A stretch of DNA of 64,000 bases from Bacteroidetes bacterium GWF2_43_63 (GTDB lineage: Bacteria; Bacteroidota; Bacteroidia; Bacteroidales; DTU049). This document shows, one piece after another, positions 40,487 to 49,903 of the stretch. The notes below the pieces were generated by a model. That model was not told the origin of the DNA and made no database searches. It saw nothing but the letters and a program-made list of their open reading frames with translations. Position numbers and translations under genes: made by a program. Position 1 is the stretch's first letter; each line of letters opens with the position of its first letter. The stretch lies in the NCBI GenBank assembly GCA_001769275.1, contig MEOQ01000050.1, positions 62,001-126,000 on the forward strand. The letters run 5' to 3'.

Positions 40487-41323
40487 CTATTTTTCTTTTT
40501 TCTTACTGCCGCCTTTTTCGGGCTTCCATTCAGGTGCCGGCCCAAGTTTTTTCGACATAATTATTAGGGCAGTGCCTCCAATAATAAACGGAATACTTAG
40601 CCACTGTCCCATATTTAGGCTCATGGTTTGTTCAAAATCGACCTGATTGTTTTTAATAAATTCGACGAAAAAGCGCAACACAAAAGTCAACGTCACCATC
40701 CAGCCAACAAGATAGCCGCGGTTGATGATTCCATTGCGCTTGATGTACATCAGCATCAGAACCAGGAAAATGAGCAGATAGCCCAATGATTCATAGATCT
40801 GTGTTGGATGGTGTGGCATGGTTTGCCCGTCGCGAACAAAAACAAAGCCCCAGGGTAAACTGGTTTCATATCCGTAGATCTCGCTGTTGAAGAGATTTCC
40901 AAGGCGTATAAAACTTCCTGCCAGTGCAGTTGGAACAGCAATACGATCTAAAATGTGCAACAGAGAGTGATTCCACGATTTCCGCGAATAAAGCCAGAGA
41001 CCCAGAATGAGGCCGATAGCACCGCCATGACTGGCCAGTCCACCTTTCCAGACAAATAAAATTTCGATTGGGTTTGCGAAAAAGTATGCAGGCTCATAAA
41101 AGAAGCAATGTCCGAGTCTGGCTCCAATAATGGATCCCAGAATGATATACAGGGCCATTTTGTCTATTTCTTCGAGAGGCGTATTTTCTTTTTTGAAGAA
41201 ATATTTCATAATGTAGTAACCTACCAGAAAGCCAAGCGCAAAGAGCAATCCGTAGTAGCGGACTTCGAGCGTACCCAGCCGAAGCATGATTGGATCAACA
41301 TTCCAGACAATATAATTCAGCAT
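40487..41323 (-). CDS. lgt: Prolipoprotein diacylglyceryl transferase
   Basis: A 278-residue membrane enzyme that transfers diacylglycerol from phosphatidylglycerol to the lipobox cysteine. Seven hydrophobic helices are visible, with the YYGLLFALGF start, GARLGHCFFYEP, GGLASHGGAIG and GSFIRLGNLFNSEIYG signatures. The C-terminus is Lys-rich. Several lipoprotein genes in the window depend on it. Confidence 0.95.
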   Translation of the reverse strand: MLNYIVWNVDPIMLRLGTLEVRYYGLLFALGFLVGYYIMKYFFKKENTPLEEIDKMALYIILGSIIGARLGHCFFYEPAYFFANPIEILFVWKGGLASHGGAIGLILGLWLYSRKSWNHSLLHILDRIAVPTALAGSFIRLGNLFNSEIYGYETSLPWGFVFVRDGQTMPHHPTQIYESLGYLLIFLVLMLMYIKRNGIINRGYLVGWMVTLTFVLRFFVEFIKNNQVDFEQTMSLNMGQWLSIPFIIGGTALIIMSKKLGPAPEWKPEKGGSKKKEK

Positions 41324-41329
41324 AAAAGA

Positions 41330-41707
41330 CTATTTGGATGCAATACATTCAATTTCCACCATTACTCCCAGCGGAAGTCTGACAACACCGTAGGCCGCAC
41401 GGGCCGGCGCATTTTCAGTAAAATACTGACCATATACTTCGTTCATCGGAGCAAAATTATCCATATTGTCAAGTAAAACCGTGCATTTCACTACGTCGCT
41501 GTAATCATATCCGGCTTCGCGGAGGATATAGCCCATGTTTTTCAGAACCTGTTGGGTCTGTTCCGTAATACCGCCTTCAACTATTTTTCCGGTTTCGGCC
41601 GAGAGCGGAATCTGTCCTGAAATAAACAAAAGGTTGCCGGTTTGAACAGCCTGACTGTAAGGGCCAACGGCCTTGGGAGCTTTTTCCGAATGAACAATTT
41701 TCTTCAT
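41330..41707 (-). CDS. ridA: RidA-family enamine/imine deaminase
   Basis: A 125-residue RidA protein (start 41707, MKKIVHSEKAPKAVGPYSQA). Family motifs GPYSQAVQ, FISGQIPL and the terminal VEIECIA are present. It hydrolyses reactive 2-aminoacrylate and related enamines. A TAACTTTG box (41731-41724) gives a leader of about 13 bases. It is just upstream of lgt, six bases away. Confidence 0.92.
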   Translation of the reverse strand: MKKIVHSEKAPKAVGPYSQAVQTGNLLFISGQIPLSAETGKIVEGGITEQTQQVLKNMGYILREAGYDYSDVVKCTVLLDNMDNFAPMNEVYGQYFTENAPARAAYGVVRLPLGVMVEIECIASK

Positions 41708-41719
41708 AACATACAATTT

Positions 41720-42108
41720 GAAGCAAAGTTAATAATTTTAAAAGGAGTGAGGCACGCTTCCCGACGATTCCAGGTTAGACATTTGCTTTACCTCCATTGG
41801 TCGCGCGTCTCCCGTTTTCAGCGTTTATTGTTGTCGCATGAGCGAACAAGACTGGTCGCGCGTCTCCCGACGCGTGACCAGAAAGCCATAGCATTTATTG
41901 CAAACTGCGTTATAAAGCGTGAATTTTTAAATCTTGAAAGTTTTTTTGATACCAGAAGCATTTCCTGTATTTGAATTGAAAACAAATAAATACGAAATAA
42001 AGAAACAGTATATCAATCTTATAGCTGTTTTTATTTTATGCAAAAGTGTGATTTCAATTTCACACTTTCGAATAAATATTACAGAGAGCTTCGTCACCAA
42101 CTATTTAT
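41720..42108. repeat. Intergenic region with REP-like repeat
   Basis: No gene was seen. TGGTCGCGCGTCTCCCG occurs exactly at 41798 and 41853. The second copy runs into GACGCGTGACCA (41869-41880), forming a hairpin with 11 of 12 pairs. The unit is GC-rich in an AT-rich spacer and looks like a dispersed host repeat. Confidence 0.55.
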
Positions 42109-42116
42109 TACATTTG
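42109..42116 (+). promoter_or_regulatory. -7 box (TACATTTG) for the DUF456 gene
   Basis: TACATTTG lies 16 bases before the ATG at 42133, which predicts a leader of about 12 bases. Confidence 0.5.
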
Positions 42117-42132
42117 CATTAAACACGCAAAC

Positions 42133-42645
42133 ATGGAATTTCTATCTGTTTTGATTTCCATCCCCTGGACCGACATTCTCTGGATCACACTCGGAGTAAT
42201 TCTCACTATCCTTGGCATTCTAGGCTGTTTTTTACCCATCGTTCCCGGCCCACCATTGAGTTTCGCAGCACTGTTACTACTTCAGCTTAAGGCAGAGCCA
42301 CCCTTTTCAGTTACATTTCTGCTGATAATGGCCGGAGTCACTATTTTCGTAACCGTGCTGGACTATGTTGTTCCAGTGGCTGGAGCGAAAAAATTCGGAG
42401 CATCGAAAGCCGGCGTATGGGGCAGTACGATAGGACTTATTTTAGGAATTTTTATTTTACCCCCCTGGGGAATCATCGTAATGCCTTTTGTAGGCGCACT
42501 TGTCGGAGAATTTATTGTCGGAAAACAAAGCAAGCAGGCATTCAGAGCTGCCTGGGGTACATTTCTCGGCTTTCTGACAGGGGTTTTACTAAAGTTAATT
42601 GCCTCTGGAGTTATGGCCTTTTATTTCTTCAGCAATATTATTTAA
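42133..42645 (+). CDS. DUF456 membrane protein
   Basis: A 170-residue integral membrane protein with about five helices and the family signatures GCFLPIVPGPPLSF, DYVVPVAGAKKFGASKAG and PFVGALVGEFI. Widespread in Bacteroidota. Function unknown. Confidence 0.85.
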   Translation: MEFLSVLISIPWTDILWITLGVILTILGILGCFLPIVPGPPLSFAALLLLQLKAEPPFSVTFLLIMAGVTIFVTVLDYVVPVAGAKKFGASKAGVWGSTIGLILGIFILPPWGIIVMPFVGALVGEFIVGKQSKQAFRAAWGTFLGFLTGVLLKLIASGVMAFYFFSNII

Positions 42646-42797
42646 ATCGAAATTTACTGTTGAAAGACTTTAAAATTGACCAGACTAGTTGAGTCGTTGA
42701 AGAAATTGCCGAATTAAATACGACATTAAAAATGTTTTGTTTAGCCTTAAATTATTGTCACTAGTCGCATTTAACCATGTGATTTTGAATTATTTAC

Positions 42798-42805
42798 TAT
42801 TTTTG
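42798..42805 (+). promoter_or_regulatory. -7 box (TATTTTTG) for the M23 peptidase gene
   Basis: TATTTTTG ends five bases before the ATG at 42811, another near-leaderless arrangement. Confidence 0.5.
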
Positions 42806-42810
42806 TACAT

Positions 42811-43791
42811 ATGTTCAGCAAAAAGGCTAAATATATTATTGACCCGATTACATTATCACTCCGTTCTGTGGAGAAATCGGGAAAGTATCTGACAAAAAAA
42901 CTTCTGAGCGGTCTGGGTCTATCAGTTCTGGTTGGAGTTTGTGTTGCTGCTGCATTTTTTAGTTTCACCGATAGCCCGCAGGAGAATAAGGTTTCGCGGG
43001 ACATAAATTTTTATCGCTTGCGGCTCGAAGTTTTAAATTCGAAAAGTGAAAAAATTCTTTCAATCCTCAATACGCTCCAAACAAAGGATGACCGGACCTA
43101 CAGAACGATTTTCGCCATGGACCCACTTTCCGAAGAGGAGCGAAACCCGGGTGTTGGTGGCCCTTCCAATGCAAATTCACAATATGATGTAGTCGAAAAC
43201 GGACAATTACTGAAGGAAACTGTGTCAAAGCTCGATCTTATCAGTCGCCGCATTGTAGTTCAGTCCCGTTCATTTCAGGATCTTTCCGTTATGATTCAAA
43301 ACAAGGAAAAGATGCTGGCATCGATTCCCAGTATTATGCCGCTAGATCGTAACAGGGTTAAGTTGTCGAGTGGCTTTGGCTGGCGCAGAAATCCGTTTTC
43401 GAGGGCTGGATCTCAGTTCCACCCGGGTATTGACCTGGCGGGTAAAATCGGCACTCCAATCTATGCTACCGGCGACGGGGTTGTTATTGACCCATTGGGC
43501 TCCATGACTGGTTACGGGATTGTAATTGTAATTGATCACGGTTATGGTTTTAGGACTTTATACGCGCACCTTTCCAAAAAACTGGTAAAAGAGGGCGAAG
43601 TTGTCAAGCGCGGGCAGGAGATCGGAAAGCTTGGTAATACAGGACCCAGCACCGGACCTCATTTGCATTATGAAGTGATCCGCAACGGACAGAAAGTGAA
43701 CCCCATAAATTATATTTATAGCGGATTCACCAATGAGGAATTTCAACTCTTAATAAAAGAAGCTGAAGAAAACAGTAAGATTCTTTCCTGA
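42811..43791 (+). CDS. M23 (LytM-type) metallopeptidase
   Basis: A 326-residue protein with a membrane anchor (about 35-52), a coiled-coil region (about 62-175), and a C-terminal M23 domain (about 195-315). Zinc-binding motifs: FHPGIDLAG and HLHYEV, plus GWRRNPF and GYGIVIVIDHG. The design is that of membrane-bound cell wall endopeptidases or EnvC/NlpD-like activators. All ligands are intact, so it is probably an active DD-endopeptidase. Confidence 0.88.
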   Translation: MFSKKAKYIIDPITLSLRSVEKSGKYLTKKLLSGLGLSVLVGVCVAAAFFSFTDSPQENKVSRDINFYRLRLEVLNSKSEKILSILNTLQTKDDRTYRTIFAMDPLSEEERNPGVGGPSNANSQYDVVENGQLLKETVSKLDLISRRIVVQSRSFQDLSVMIQNKEKMLASIPSIMPLDRNRVKLSSGFGWRRNPFSRAGSQFHPGIDLAGKIGTPIYATGDGVVIDPLGSMTGYGIVIVIDHGYGFRTLYAHLSKKLVKEGEVVKRGQEIGKLGNTGPSTGPHLHYEVIRNGQKVNPINYIYSGFTNEEFQLLIKEAEENSKILS

Positions 43792-43982
43792 TTTTGTCAG
43801 TTCTCAAACAATGCGATTTTTCTGTTTTGAAATTTTCAAAAGCTTAATGGGTTCGACCAATCAGCCTGCTTTCAGTACAATTCTCTCTTATTTAATTAAT
43901 CCGAATATGATTCGATGCAGAACTGTACTCGTTTTTTCAAATGATTAACGCTATTGAATAAGGCTGATATTATTTTTCTTTG

Positions 43983-43990
43983 TAAATTTG
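43983..43990 (+). promoter_or_regulatory. -7 box (TAAATTTG) for the T9SS protein gene
   Basis: TAAATTTG lies 14 bases before the ATG at 44005, which predicts a leader of about 10 bases. Confidence 0.45.
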
Positions 43991-44004
43991 AAAAAAATCT
44001 GCCC

Positions 44005-45831
44005 ATGAAAAAACTAGTACTTTTCGGACTTTTTTCGTTTGCTTTGTTCTCATTATCAGCTTTTTCGCAGAATGATGGCAATAGTGAAACCGAAGTTATT
44101 TATCCAGACAAATTTGTGGTCACTCCGACCTTGCGCAGTATGCTGCCGGAGATGATCGACGAAAGCGACGAAAACAGACCAAAACCTGAAATGAAAGACC
44201 GTGCACTGCGTGTGCCTTTCGCTGAAAAGACAAATCCTGATGCTGAACCAAAAGGTGAAGATCCGGCATCACAGAAAGTAATGGGCTTTAAATCAACAAT
44301 ACCAACGCTGATTAATTTCATTGGTCAAAGTGGTAATGGTACTCCTCCGGATCCAACAGGTGCCGCAGGTCCTGATCATTTTGTGCAGGCAGTGAACTCC
44401 TATTACAGGATATATTCTAAAACAGGTGGAAATGTTGCCGGTCCTTTTACCTTAGGGTCATTGCTATTTGGATCGAATAATGGCGATCCGATTGTTATGT
44501 ATGATAAGTTTGCTGACCGCTGGATTATTACAGAATTTGGGACAACAACTGATAAAAAAATCTATATTGGTATTTCGAAGACAAATGATCCCACGGGTGA
44601 GTATTACACTTATCAGTACACTGCTTCAACGTTTCCAGATTACCTCAAATTTTCGATTTGGACCGACGGGTATTACATGACAGCTAACTTCAATACATCT
44701 GAAAAAGTGATGGTTTTTGAACGGGATGTTATGTTAGCCGGTGGCGCAAGTCCTAGAATGATATCTGTTTCTTACAATCCACCCAATGCTGGATATTTTT
44801 TCTGTCCGCTCAGCGCATTTGCCGATGGTCAGCTGCCGCCGGCCGGAACGCCTTGTCCGATTTTCAGCTTCGAAGACGATGGATGGGGAGCGTCATATGA
44901 CGATGCTATTAATATTTACAACGCAACCACAAACTGGACTACGGGTCAAGTTACAGTTGCCTTTAAACAATCTTTAATTGCAGCTCCTTTTGATGCATCA
45001 TATGATGCAGGATGGTTTGATATCCCTCAACCTGGAGCAACTATGAAGCTCGATGGAATTGGTGGTATATTCACTTTCCGCGCGCAGCACCGTGTCTGGA
45101 CAGGTTACAACTCTGTAGTTTTGAACATGGGAGTTAAAGTAAGCTCTACACAGCGCAGTATCCGTTGGTTTGAACTGCACCAGGATCAGAGCACCGGCCT
45201 CTGGAGCATCTATCAGCAAAGCACTTATTCACCTGATACTGAAAGCCGCTGGTGTGGTAGTATTGCCATGGATGACTTAGGTGGAATCGGTCTGGGATAT
45301 GCAAAATCAAGCTCAACAACTTCAGCCAGTGCTTGTTTTACAGGTCGCAATGGATATGATCCCCTTAATCAGATGACTTATACCGAAACGGTGGCTGTGG
45401 CAGGATCAGGTGCGCAAACGAGCATGAATCGCTTTGGTGATTACAGTCATACTTCGCTCGACCCGAGTGATGGCACCATCTTCTGGTATACAGGCGAATA
45501 TCTTTCGAGTGGTAGTCAACGCACAAGAATATTCTCATTCAGAATTCCATACAACACTGCGCTTGATGAGTTTGCAAGCAGCGAAATAAACGCTCATTCC
45601 GACGGAAACAACATCGTTGTCAACGGTAACAATATGCCCAATTCTGAAGAGTTGGTCGTTGACCTGTTTGATATAAAAGGCGTTCTTTTATCAGGTAAAA
45701 AAGTCGTCACTTCCTCAGGAAGTTTCAATACTGATTTTTCGGCCCAGGGTTTGACTCCCGGCGTTTATCTGGTTCGCGTTGGAAAAGAAAACATAGCTTT
45801 CCAGAGGGTTATTAAAGTTTCTGTACAATAA
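44005..45831 (+). CDS. T9SS-secreted surface protein
   Basis: A 608-residue protein starting at 44005 (KKLVLFGLFSFALFSLSAF signal peptide). The central part (about 90-500) is a large beta-rich domain with FIGQSGNGTPPDPTGAAGP and DRWIITEFG, possibly a propeller. The last 75 residues are a type A type IX secretion sorting domain (VDLFDIKGVLLSGKKV, then GLTPGVYLVRVG). It is exported by the T9SS and placed on or released from the surface. Catalytic function was not recognised. Confidence 0.82.
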   Translation: MKKLVLFGLFSFALFSLSAFSQNDGNSETEVIYPDKFVVTPTLRSMLPEMIDESDENRPKPEMKDRALRVPFAEKTNPDAEPKGEDPASQKVMGFKSTIPTLINFIGQSGNGTPPDPTGAAGPDHFVQAVNSYYRIYSKTGGNVAGPFTLGSLLFGSNNGDPIVMYDKFADRWIITEFGTTTDKKIYIGISKTNDPTGEYYTYQYTASTFPDYLKFSIWTDGYYMTANFNTSEKVMVFERDVMLAGGASPRMISVSYNPPNAGYFFCPLSAFADGQLPPAGTPCPIFSFEDDGWGASYDDAINIYNATTNWTTGQVTVAFKQSLIAAPFDASYDAGWFDIPQPGATMKLDGIGGIFTFRAQHRVWTGYNSVVLNMGVKVSSTQRSIRWFELHQDQSTGLWSIYQQSTYSPDTESRWCGSIAMDDLGGIGLGYAKSSSTTSASACFTGRNGYDPLNQMTYTETVAVAGSGAQTSMNRFGDYSHTSLDPSDGTIFWYTGEYLSSGSQRTRIFSFRIPYNTALDEFASSEINAHSDGNNIVVNGNNMPNSEELVVDLFDIKGVLLSGKKVVTSSGSFNTDFSAQGLTPGVYLVRVGKENIAFQRVIKVSVQ

Positions 45832-45842
45832 CATCTTCAAAT

Positions 45843-46175
45843 ATGAAATGGATTTTTTTAATGCTTCTTGTTTCAGTTTTCACATTTAGCAGTTGTAAAT
45901 GTTGCAAGGAAAGAAAAAGTAACGAAACAGCAGTTACGACAACGCAGGGTTCAACATATGGAACAGTCTCTCACAAATTCAGACCTACCGGATGCAATAC
46001 CGTTATTCTGGTGAGCGAAAGCGAGCAGGTACTGATACCTGTTGAAGGACTTCCGGAATCGCTCGATGTGGATGGAAAAGTTATCACATTTGATTTCACA
46101 CTACTTCGTATGCCTCAACCAGAAGGATGCAGTACCGGGCAACCGGCGCAGCTGTCGAATGTAGCTGTAAAATAA
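45843..46175 (+). CDS. Small Cys-rich lipoprotein
   Basis: A 110-residue lipoprotein with lipobox FTFSSC (Cys at about 18) and further Cys residues (CKCCKE, GCNTV, GCSTG). It follows the T9SS protein by 11 bases and ends before a strong terminator, so the two probably form an operon. Function unknown. Confidence 0.7.
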   Translation: MKWIFLMLLVSVFTFSSCKCCKERKSNETAVTTTQGSTYGTVSHKFRPTGCNTVILVSESEQVLIPVEGLPESLDVDGKVITFDFTLLRMPQPEGCSTGQPAQLSNVAVK

Positions 46176-46191
46176 TTTCTCAGATTTTCGG

Positions 46192-46220
46192 AGCCCTGCT
46201 TTTGCAGGGCTTTTTTTTTT
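46192..46220 (+). terminator. Intrinsic terminator
   Basis: AGCCCTGC-TTTT-GCAGGGCT followed by nine Ts, 16 bases after the lipoprotein stop. Confidence 0.9.
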
Positions 46221-46672
46221 ACAAAACGAGATATCTACCTTTCGACTTTAGGAACCTGATAAACTTCCCGACTTCAGACATCTTGCGTTTTAGTGTGATA
46301 ATACAAATTCAATTTGCACACAATAAAGTATTTATATTAAATATTTTTGTCGTTTCGTCGCACTATCGGCTGATTTTCAATAGCAAAAACAAGTAAAAAT
46401 AAAGCGATTTCCAACACTTGTAATTGGGACTGTCGCATAATATTTTGCGGATAAGAAATCGAGGAAGAGAAGGGTGGGCGCCGGAGGCATGATGCCTGAA
46501 ATCTGTCTGAGCTGTATTTTATAATCAGATGTTCTTTGCAGCGAGTTATTTCAGGCTGTGGGGGGCAGTTCTTCGATTTCCCGCAAAATGTTCCAGCGAC
46601 GAGGTTTTCTTTTGATACTTTTCTGAAGCCTGCCCTGAGCCTGACGAAGGGGCGGGCAAAAGAAAAGTATGC
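46221..46672. other. Intergenic region without gene; GC-rich hairpin
   Basis: No convincing coding frame. GCCTGCCC (46628-46635) pairs with GGGCGGGC (46650-46657; one wobble) around CTGACGAAGG, a sequence style common in dispersed genomic repeats. The left part is AT-rich. Confidence 0.4.
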
Positions 46673-47038
46673 TCAGCCGCCGGCGCGCTTCGCCTTGAAA
46701 CCTTTGTCAGTCAAATATTTCATCACTTTATCGGCCTGATGGCCCTGCAAAATGATCTCTCCGTCTTTTTCGCTGCCTCCAGTGCCGCAATGATTCTTCA
46801 ATTTTTTGCCCAGATCTTTCAATGCCTGATCACTACCTTCGAAGCCTTTGATAATAGTCACTACTTTTCCGCCCCGGTGATTCTTTTCAATCCATACACG
46901 CAGATTCTGCTTTGTCGGTTCCGGTGTGTCTGGTTGCTGCGGCTGACGGCTGTCTTCTATGCCTTTCATCGTTTCACTGCTGGTGCTGTAAACCAGATTT
47001 TTCAGCCCATCGAAGCCAGATAATTTGTTTTTAGACAT
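46673..47038 (-). CDS. SUI1/YciH-type translation factor
   Basis: A 121-residue protein with a disordered N-terminus and a C-terminal SUI1/eIF1-like domain (about 48-118): IEKNHRGGKVVTIIKGFEG, LKNHCGTGGS, GEIILQGHQADKVM. The bacterial family may affect start-codon selection, of interest in a host that lacks Shine-Dalgarno signals. It is five bases upstream of nothing on this strand but lies just before the lipid kinase unit end. Confidence 0.85.
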   Translation of the reverse strand: MSKNKLSGFDGLKNLVYSTSSETMKGIEDSRQPQQPDTPEPTKQNLRVWIEKNHRGGKVVTIIKGFEGSDQALKDLGKKLKNHCGTGGSEKDGEIILQGHQADKVMKYLTDKGFKAKRAGG

Positions 47039-47043
47039 TGCAA

Positions 47044-47928
47044 TTATTTATTATGGATATTTAAGGCTGCAGGCAATGTGTCAAGCCATATTTCGGCATT
47101 TTTCAATTCGAATGGATCTCCGTCAATATGATAATGTGCCGGTAGCTGGACCGTGATTTTCGCCTTTTCGGTTCTGATGATTTTCAGAAAACGTGTCAGA
47201 TTGAATTTTTTCAAAAAGAGTAGGGGAGACAGTAATGCCGCTGCCGGAACCGGCACTTTTTTCATCAGGCACAGGTCGATCAATCCATCGCTCAGGCTGG
47301 CATCTGGTGACAACGAAGTATTGTTTCCAAACTGATTTGAATTGGCAAAAGAGATCATCAGAAATTTGCCTGTAATCGTTTTACCGACTGCCTCAACAGA
47401 ATACTCTGTCGGCTTAAATCCAGGGTAGTTTTGCATAACTGCAAGAACGTAGTTTCGGAGGCCGCGGCCTTTCTTTTGCGAAAACCGGTATGCTACCATG
47501 GCATCGAAACCCACACCTGCAACACTGAAAAAAGGAATTCCATTGAACAGGCCAACATCGCTCGGTGAAACTTTGTTTCCAAATGCAATTTCCAGCGCCT
47601 TTTCTGTTTTCAAAGGAAGTCGTAAATGAAGCGCCAATCCGTTGCCACTGCCCTCAGGTACTATCCCAAATGACACATTGTGTTGCAGGTAAATTGCCGA
47701 TGCAACTTCATTCAGCGTTCCGTCTCCACCTGATACTACAAAGTGATTGAATCCTTCGGAAAGCGCTTTTGATGCTAATTCATTGGCATGGTTACGATAA
47801 CGGGTTGTTTCAATCCGGCAATCGATTTTATTTGACTCAATCCAGCTCCGGATACGGTTTTCTGCATTGGATTTGCGCCTTGAACCTGCAACCGGATTGA
47901 TGATAATTATACTTTTGCGCTGCATCAT
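47044..47928 (-). CDS. Diacylglycerol-kinase-family lipid kinase
   Basis: A 294-residue YegS/DagK-like lipid kinase. Nucleotide-binding GGDGTLNEV is at 67-75; INPVAGSRRKS and PEGSGNGLALHL complete the active site. The C-terminal beta-sandwich (about 160-290) fits the family. The ATG overlaps the stop of the sulfatase-like gene (ATGA), so both are made together, perhaps for polar lipid or envelope polymer turnover. Confidence 0.88.
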   Translation of the reverse strand: MMQRKSIIIINPVAGSRRKSNAENRIRSWIESNKIDCRIETTRYRNHANELASKALSEGFNHFVVSGGDGTLNEVASAIYLQHNVSFGIVPEGSGNGLALHLRLPLKTEKALEIAFGNKVSPSDVGLFNGIPFFSVAGVGFDAMVAYRFSQKKGRGLRNYVLAVMQNYPGFKPTEYSVEAVGKTITGKFLMISFANSNQFGNNTSLSPDASLSDGLIDLCLMKKVPVPAAALLSPLLFLKKFNLTRFLKIIRTEKAKITVQLPAHYHIDGDPFELKNAEIWLDTLPAALNIHNK

Positions 47929-49835
47929 GGCTTTGTAAGTCGGTTGCTTATGGTTCTGTTGTTGAATTGCTGAATAATTGCTTTCATCAGCTTCTGATTT
48001 GCGTCGGCCGTCAAAGGTTTATTGGTGCTTTCATCTGAACCTGAACACTGCCGGTATTCCGATTGTTTGTAGTTTGTTTCTCCGTCAAAACCGGACAATT
48101 GCAAACCGCGTGTCAGCATCTGATATACCATATCGTTCATCATAATTACAAAACGTTCCGAAGTGGAATCAAAAACGCTGTTGCCGAAGGCAATAATGGT
48201 ATCATTCAGATTCAAATAATCGGCTATGGATGGGAGAATGTCCGTTTGCTGGCAAAGCACATGGGATCTTCCTTTGAGCATGCTGTCACCCGGATGAAAC
48301 CACATCATCGGGATGGAATGATTGGAAGGAACAGAAACATAACAATCCGAATAAAGCTCGCTGGTATGATCGGCTGTAATTATAAAAAGTGTGTTTTTAT
48401 ACCAGCTGGTTTTCGATGCAGTCCCGAAAAATTTTCCAAGCGCATAATCGGCATAAGCAATGGTTTCGAGAATTGGTTTTGGCCCAGTTGCAAATTTTCC
48501 TTTATGCTGAGTTGGAATAGTGTAAGGATGATGGGCTGACAGAGTAAAAACGCAGGTTGTAAAAGGTTCACGGAAAGTATTGCATTTGTCGGCCATAAAT
48601 TGCAGAAATGGTTCATCAAAAATTCCCCAGCGGCCATCAAAATCACTATCGGGACCAGTGTATTCATTTTTCCCAAAATACTGCGAGTAACCGGCAGCAG
48701 CGGCATACCCGTCAAAGTTCATGGTCCCGTTGAAGCCTCCATGAAAAAAGGCATTTTCGTATCCGGTACTGCCCAGCATACTGGCAATGCCTTCGATATC
48801 ATTCCCTGAATACATCGACGTTACGAAAGGATTCCGCATTAAAGGCGGCAACCCGCTTATGATGGCCGGGATTCCGTCCAGACTGCGTTTGCCGTTGGCG
48901 TACATATTATCGAATACCAGACTGTGCTTGCTCAGAGAATCCAGGAACGGCGTATAGGATTTCATGCCGTCATTTAGAAATCCGCAGTGTTCGGCCGAAA
49001 GACTTTCAGAAATAATGAGAACAACATTAAAAGGCCTTGTAGTATCTTTTTCTTTATAATAATAGTGAACCGGATCGAAATATTTTACCAATTCCTTGTC
49101 GGTAAACCAATCTTTTTTCTCCAGGTCAGATTTACCATAGGTTTTTATAATGGTGTAAGTGGAATTAACGACCAGCGGCGCATATTCAGGTCCGGCAACC
49201 CTCGACGCATGCATAATCCCAAGTGGGCGCATATCGAAGCTGCCACGGCCACCCAGGATCAACAGAGCGGTAAACAAAAGTGCAACAGGAAGCTGGTATT
49301 TATATTTCAATTTTATTTCTTTAATATTCCTGTCGAGAATGGTTCGACGCAATAAAAAGATGAATAAAACGAAGAGCAGGAGAAATATCAGAAACATATA
49401 CCAGAAATCGAGCAGGAATCGAAGCGAAAGCCCGCCAATTTCATTTTCCATGGTCCCTATGAAGGTGAAAACATCGAAAGTTGTTCTCTTCAAAGTGAAG
49501 CGAAAATAAATGACATCGATGATATTTGGCGCCAGCAAAATAAACCCTGCCACGGCAAGAAGTGAGTAACGAATAGTTCGGAAAACTTTTTTATTTAGTA
49601 CGCAAAATGGCACAAGCAGAAATGGAATGAATAGAAGGTGCACCATGCAAAACGTGCTGAAATCGAATAACAGTCCTCCGGAAATGATTCTAAAAAATGT
49701 ACCGGCAGAAGCTGGATGAAACAGCGGAGTATTGAATGCCCAGAGTAGGAGCCGCGTCAAAGTAATGAGCAGGATTGTGCCGGCAGCATATAAAAGATAT
49801 CTGTAAAGCAGACGGAGTTGCGGACTCTGTTTCAT
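47925..49835 (-). CDS. LTA synthase-like membrane sulfatase
   Basis: A 636-residue protein with five membrane helices (about 12-190) and a periplasmic alkaline phosphatase/sulfatase domain (about 265-590): NVVLIISESLSAEHCGF, NGKRSLDGIPAIISGLP with the nucleophile Ser/Thr region, FFHGGFNGTMNFDGY, FTLSAHHPY and TADHTSELY. Family members transfer phosphoglycerol or phosphoethanolamine groups to envelope polymers or lipids. Exact substrate unknown. The TATTTTTG box (49847-49840) ends four bases before the ATG, so the transcript would be leaderless. Confidence 0.85.
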   Translation of the reverse strand: MKQSPQLRLLYRYLLYAAGTILLITLTRLLLWAFNTPLFHPASAGTFFRIISGGLLFDFSTFCMVHLLFIPFLLVPFCVLNKKVFRTIRYSLLAVAGFILLAPNIIDVIYFRFTLKRTTFDVFTFIGTMENEIGGLSLRFLLDFWYMFLIFLLLFVLFIFLLRRTILDRNIKEIKLKYKYQLPVALLFTALLILGGRGSFDMRPLGIMHASRVAGPEYAPLVVNSTYTIIKTYGKSDLEKKDWFTDKELVKYFDPVHYYYKEKDTTRPFNVVLIISESLSAEHCGFLNDGMKSYTPFLDSLSKHSLVFDNMYANGKRSLDGIPAIISGLPPLMRNPFVTSMYSGNDIEGIASMLGSTGYENAFFHGGFNGTMNFDGYAAAAGYSQYFGKNEYTGPDSDFDGRWGIFDEPFLQFMADKCNTFREPFTTCVFTLSAHHPYTIPTQHKGKFATGPKPILETIAYADYALGKFFGTASKTSWYKNTLFIITADHTSELYSDCYVSVPSNHSIPMMWFHPGDSMLKGRSHVLCQQTDILPSIADYLNLNDTIIAFGNSVFDSTSERFVIMMNDMVYQMLTRGLQLSGFDGETNYKQSEYRQCSGSDESTNKPLTADANQKLMKAIIQQFNNRTISNRLTKP

Positions 49836-49850
49836 GGTTCAAAAATAAAT

Positions 49851-49882
49851 AAAAAAAAGAGACTGTCCGGGTGGACAGTCTC
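49851..49882 (-). terminator. Intrinsic terminator
   Basis: Minus-strand stem GAGACTGTCC/GGACAGTCTC (49882-49873 with 49868-49859) followed by a T tract. It ends the lipoprotein gene transcript from the right. Confidence 0.85.
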
Positions 49883-49903
49883 CTGAATTTTTTCCGTAAC
49901 AGA

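Noticed and set aside
46536-46739. 67-codon plus-strand frame before the SUI1 gene
   Set aside because: It crosses a GC-rich repeat and the end of the SUI1 gene. Composition is not protein-like.
48063-48539. 158-codon plus-strand frame opposite the sulfatase-like gene
   Set aside because: A shadow of a well-supported gene, with no protein-like pattern.
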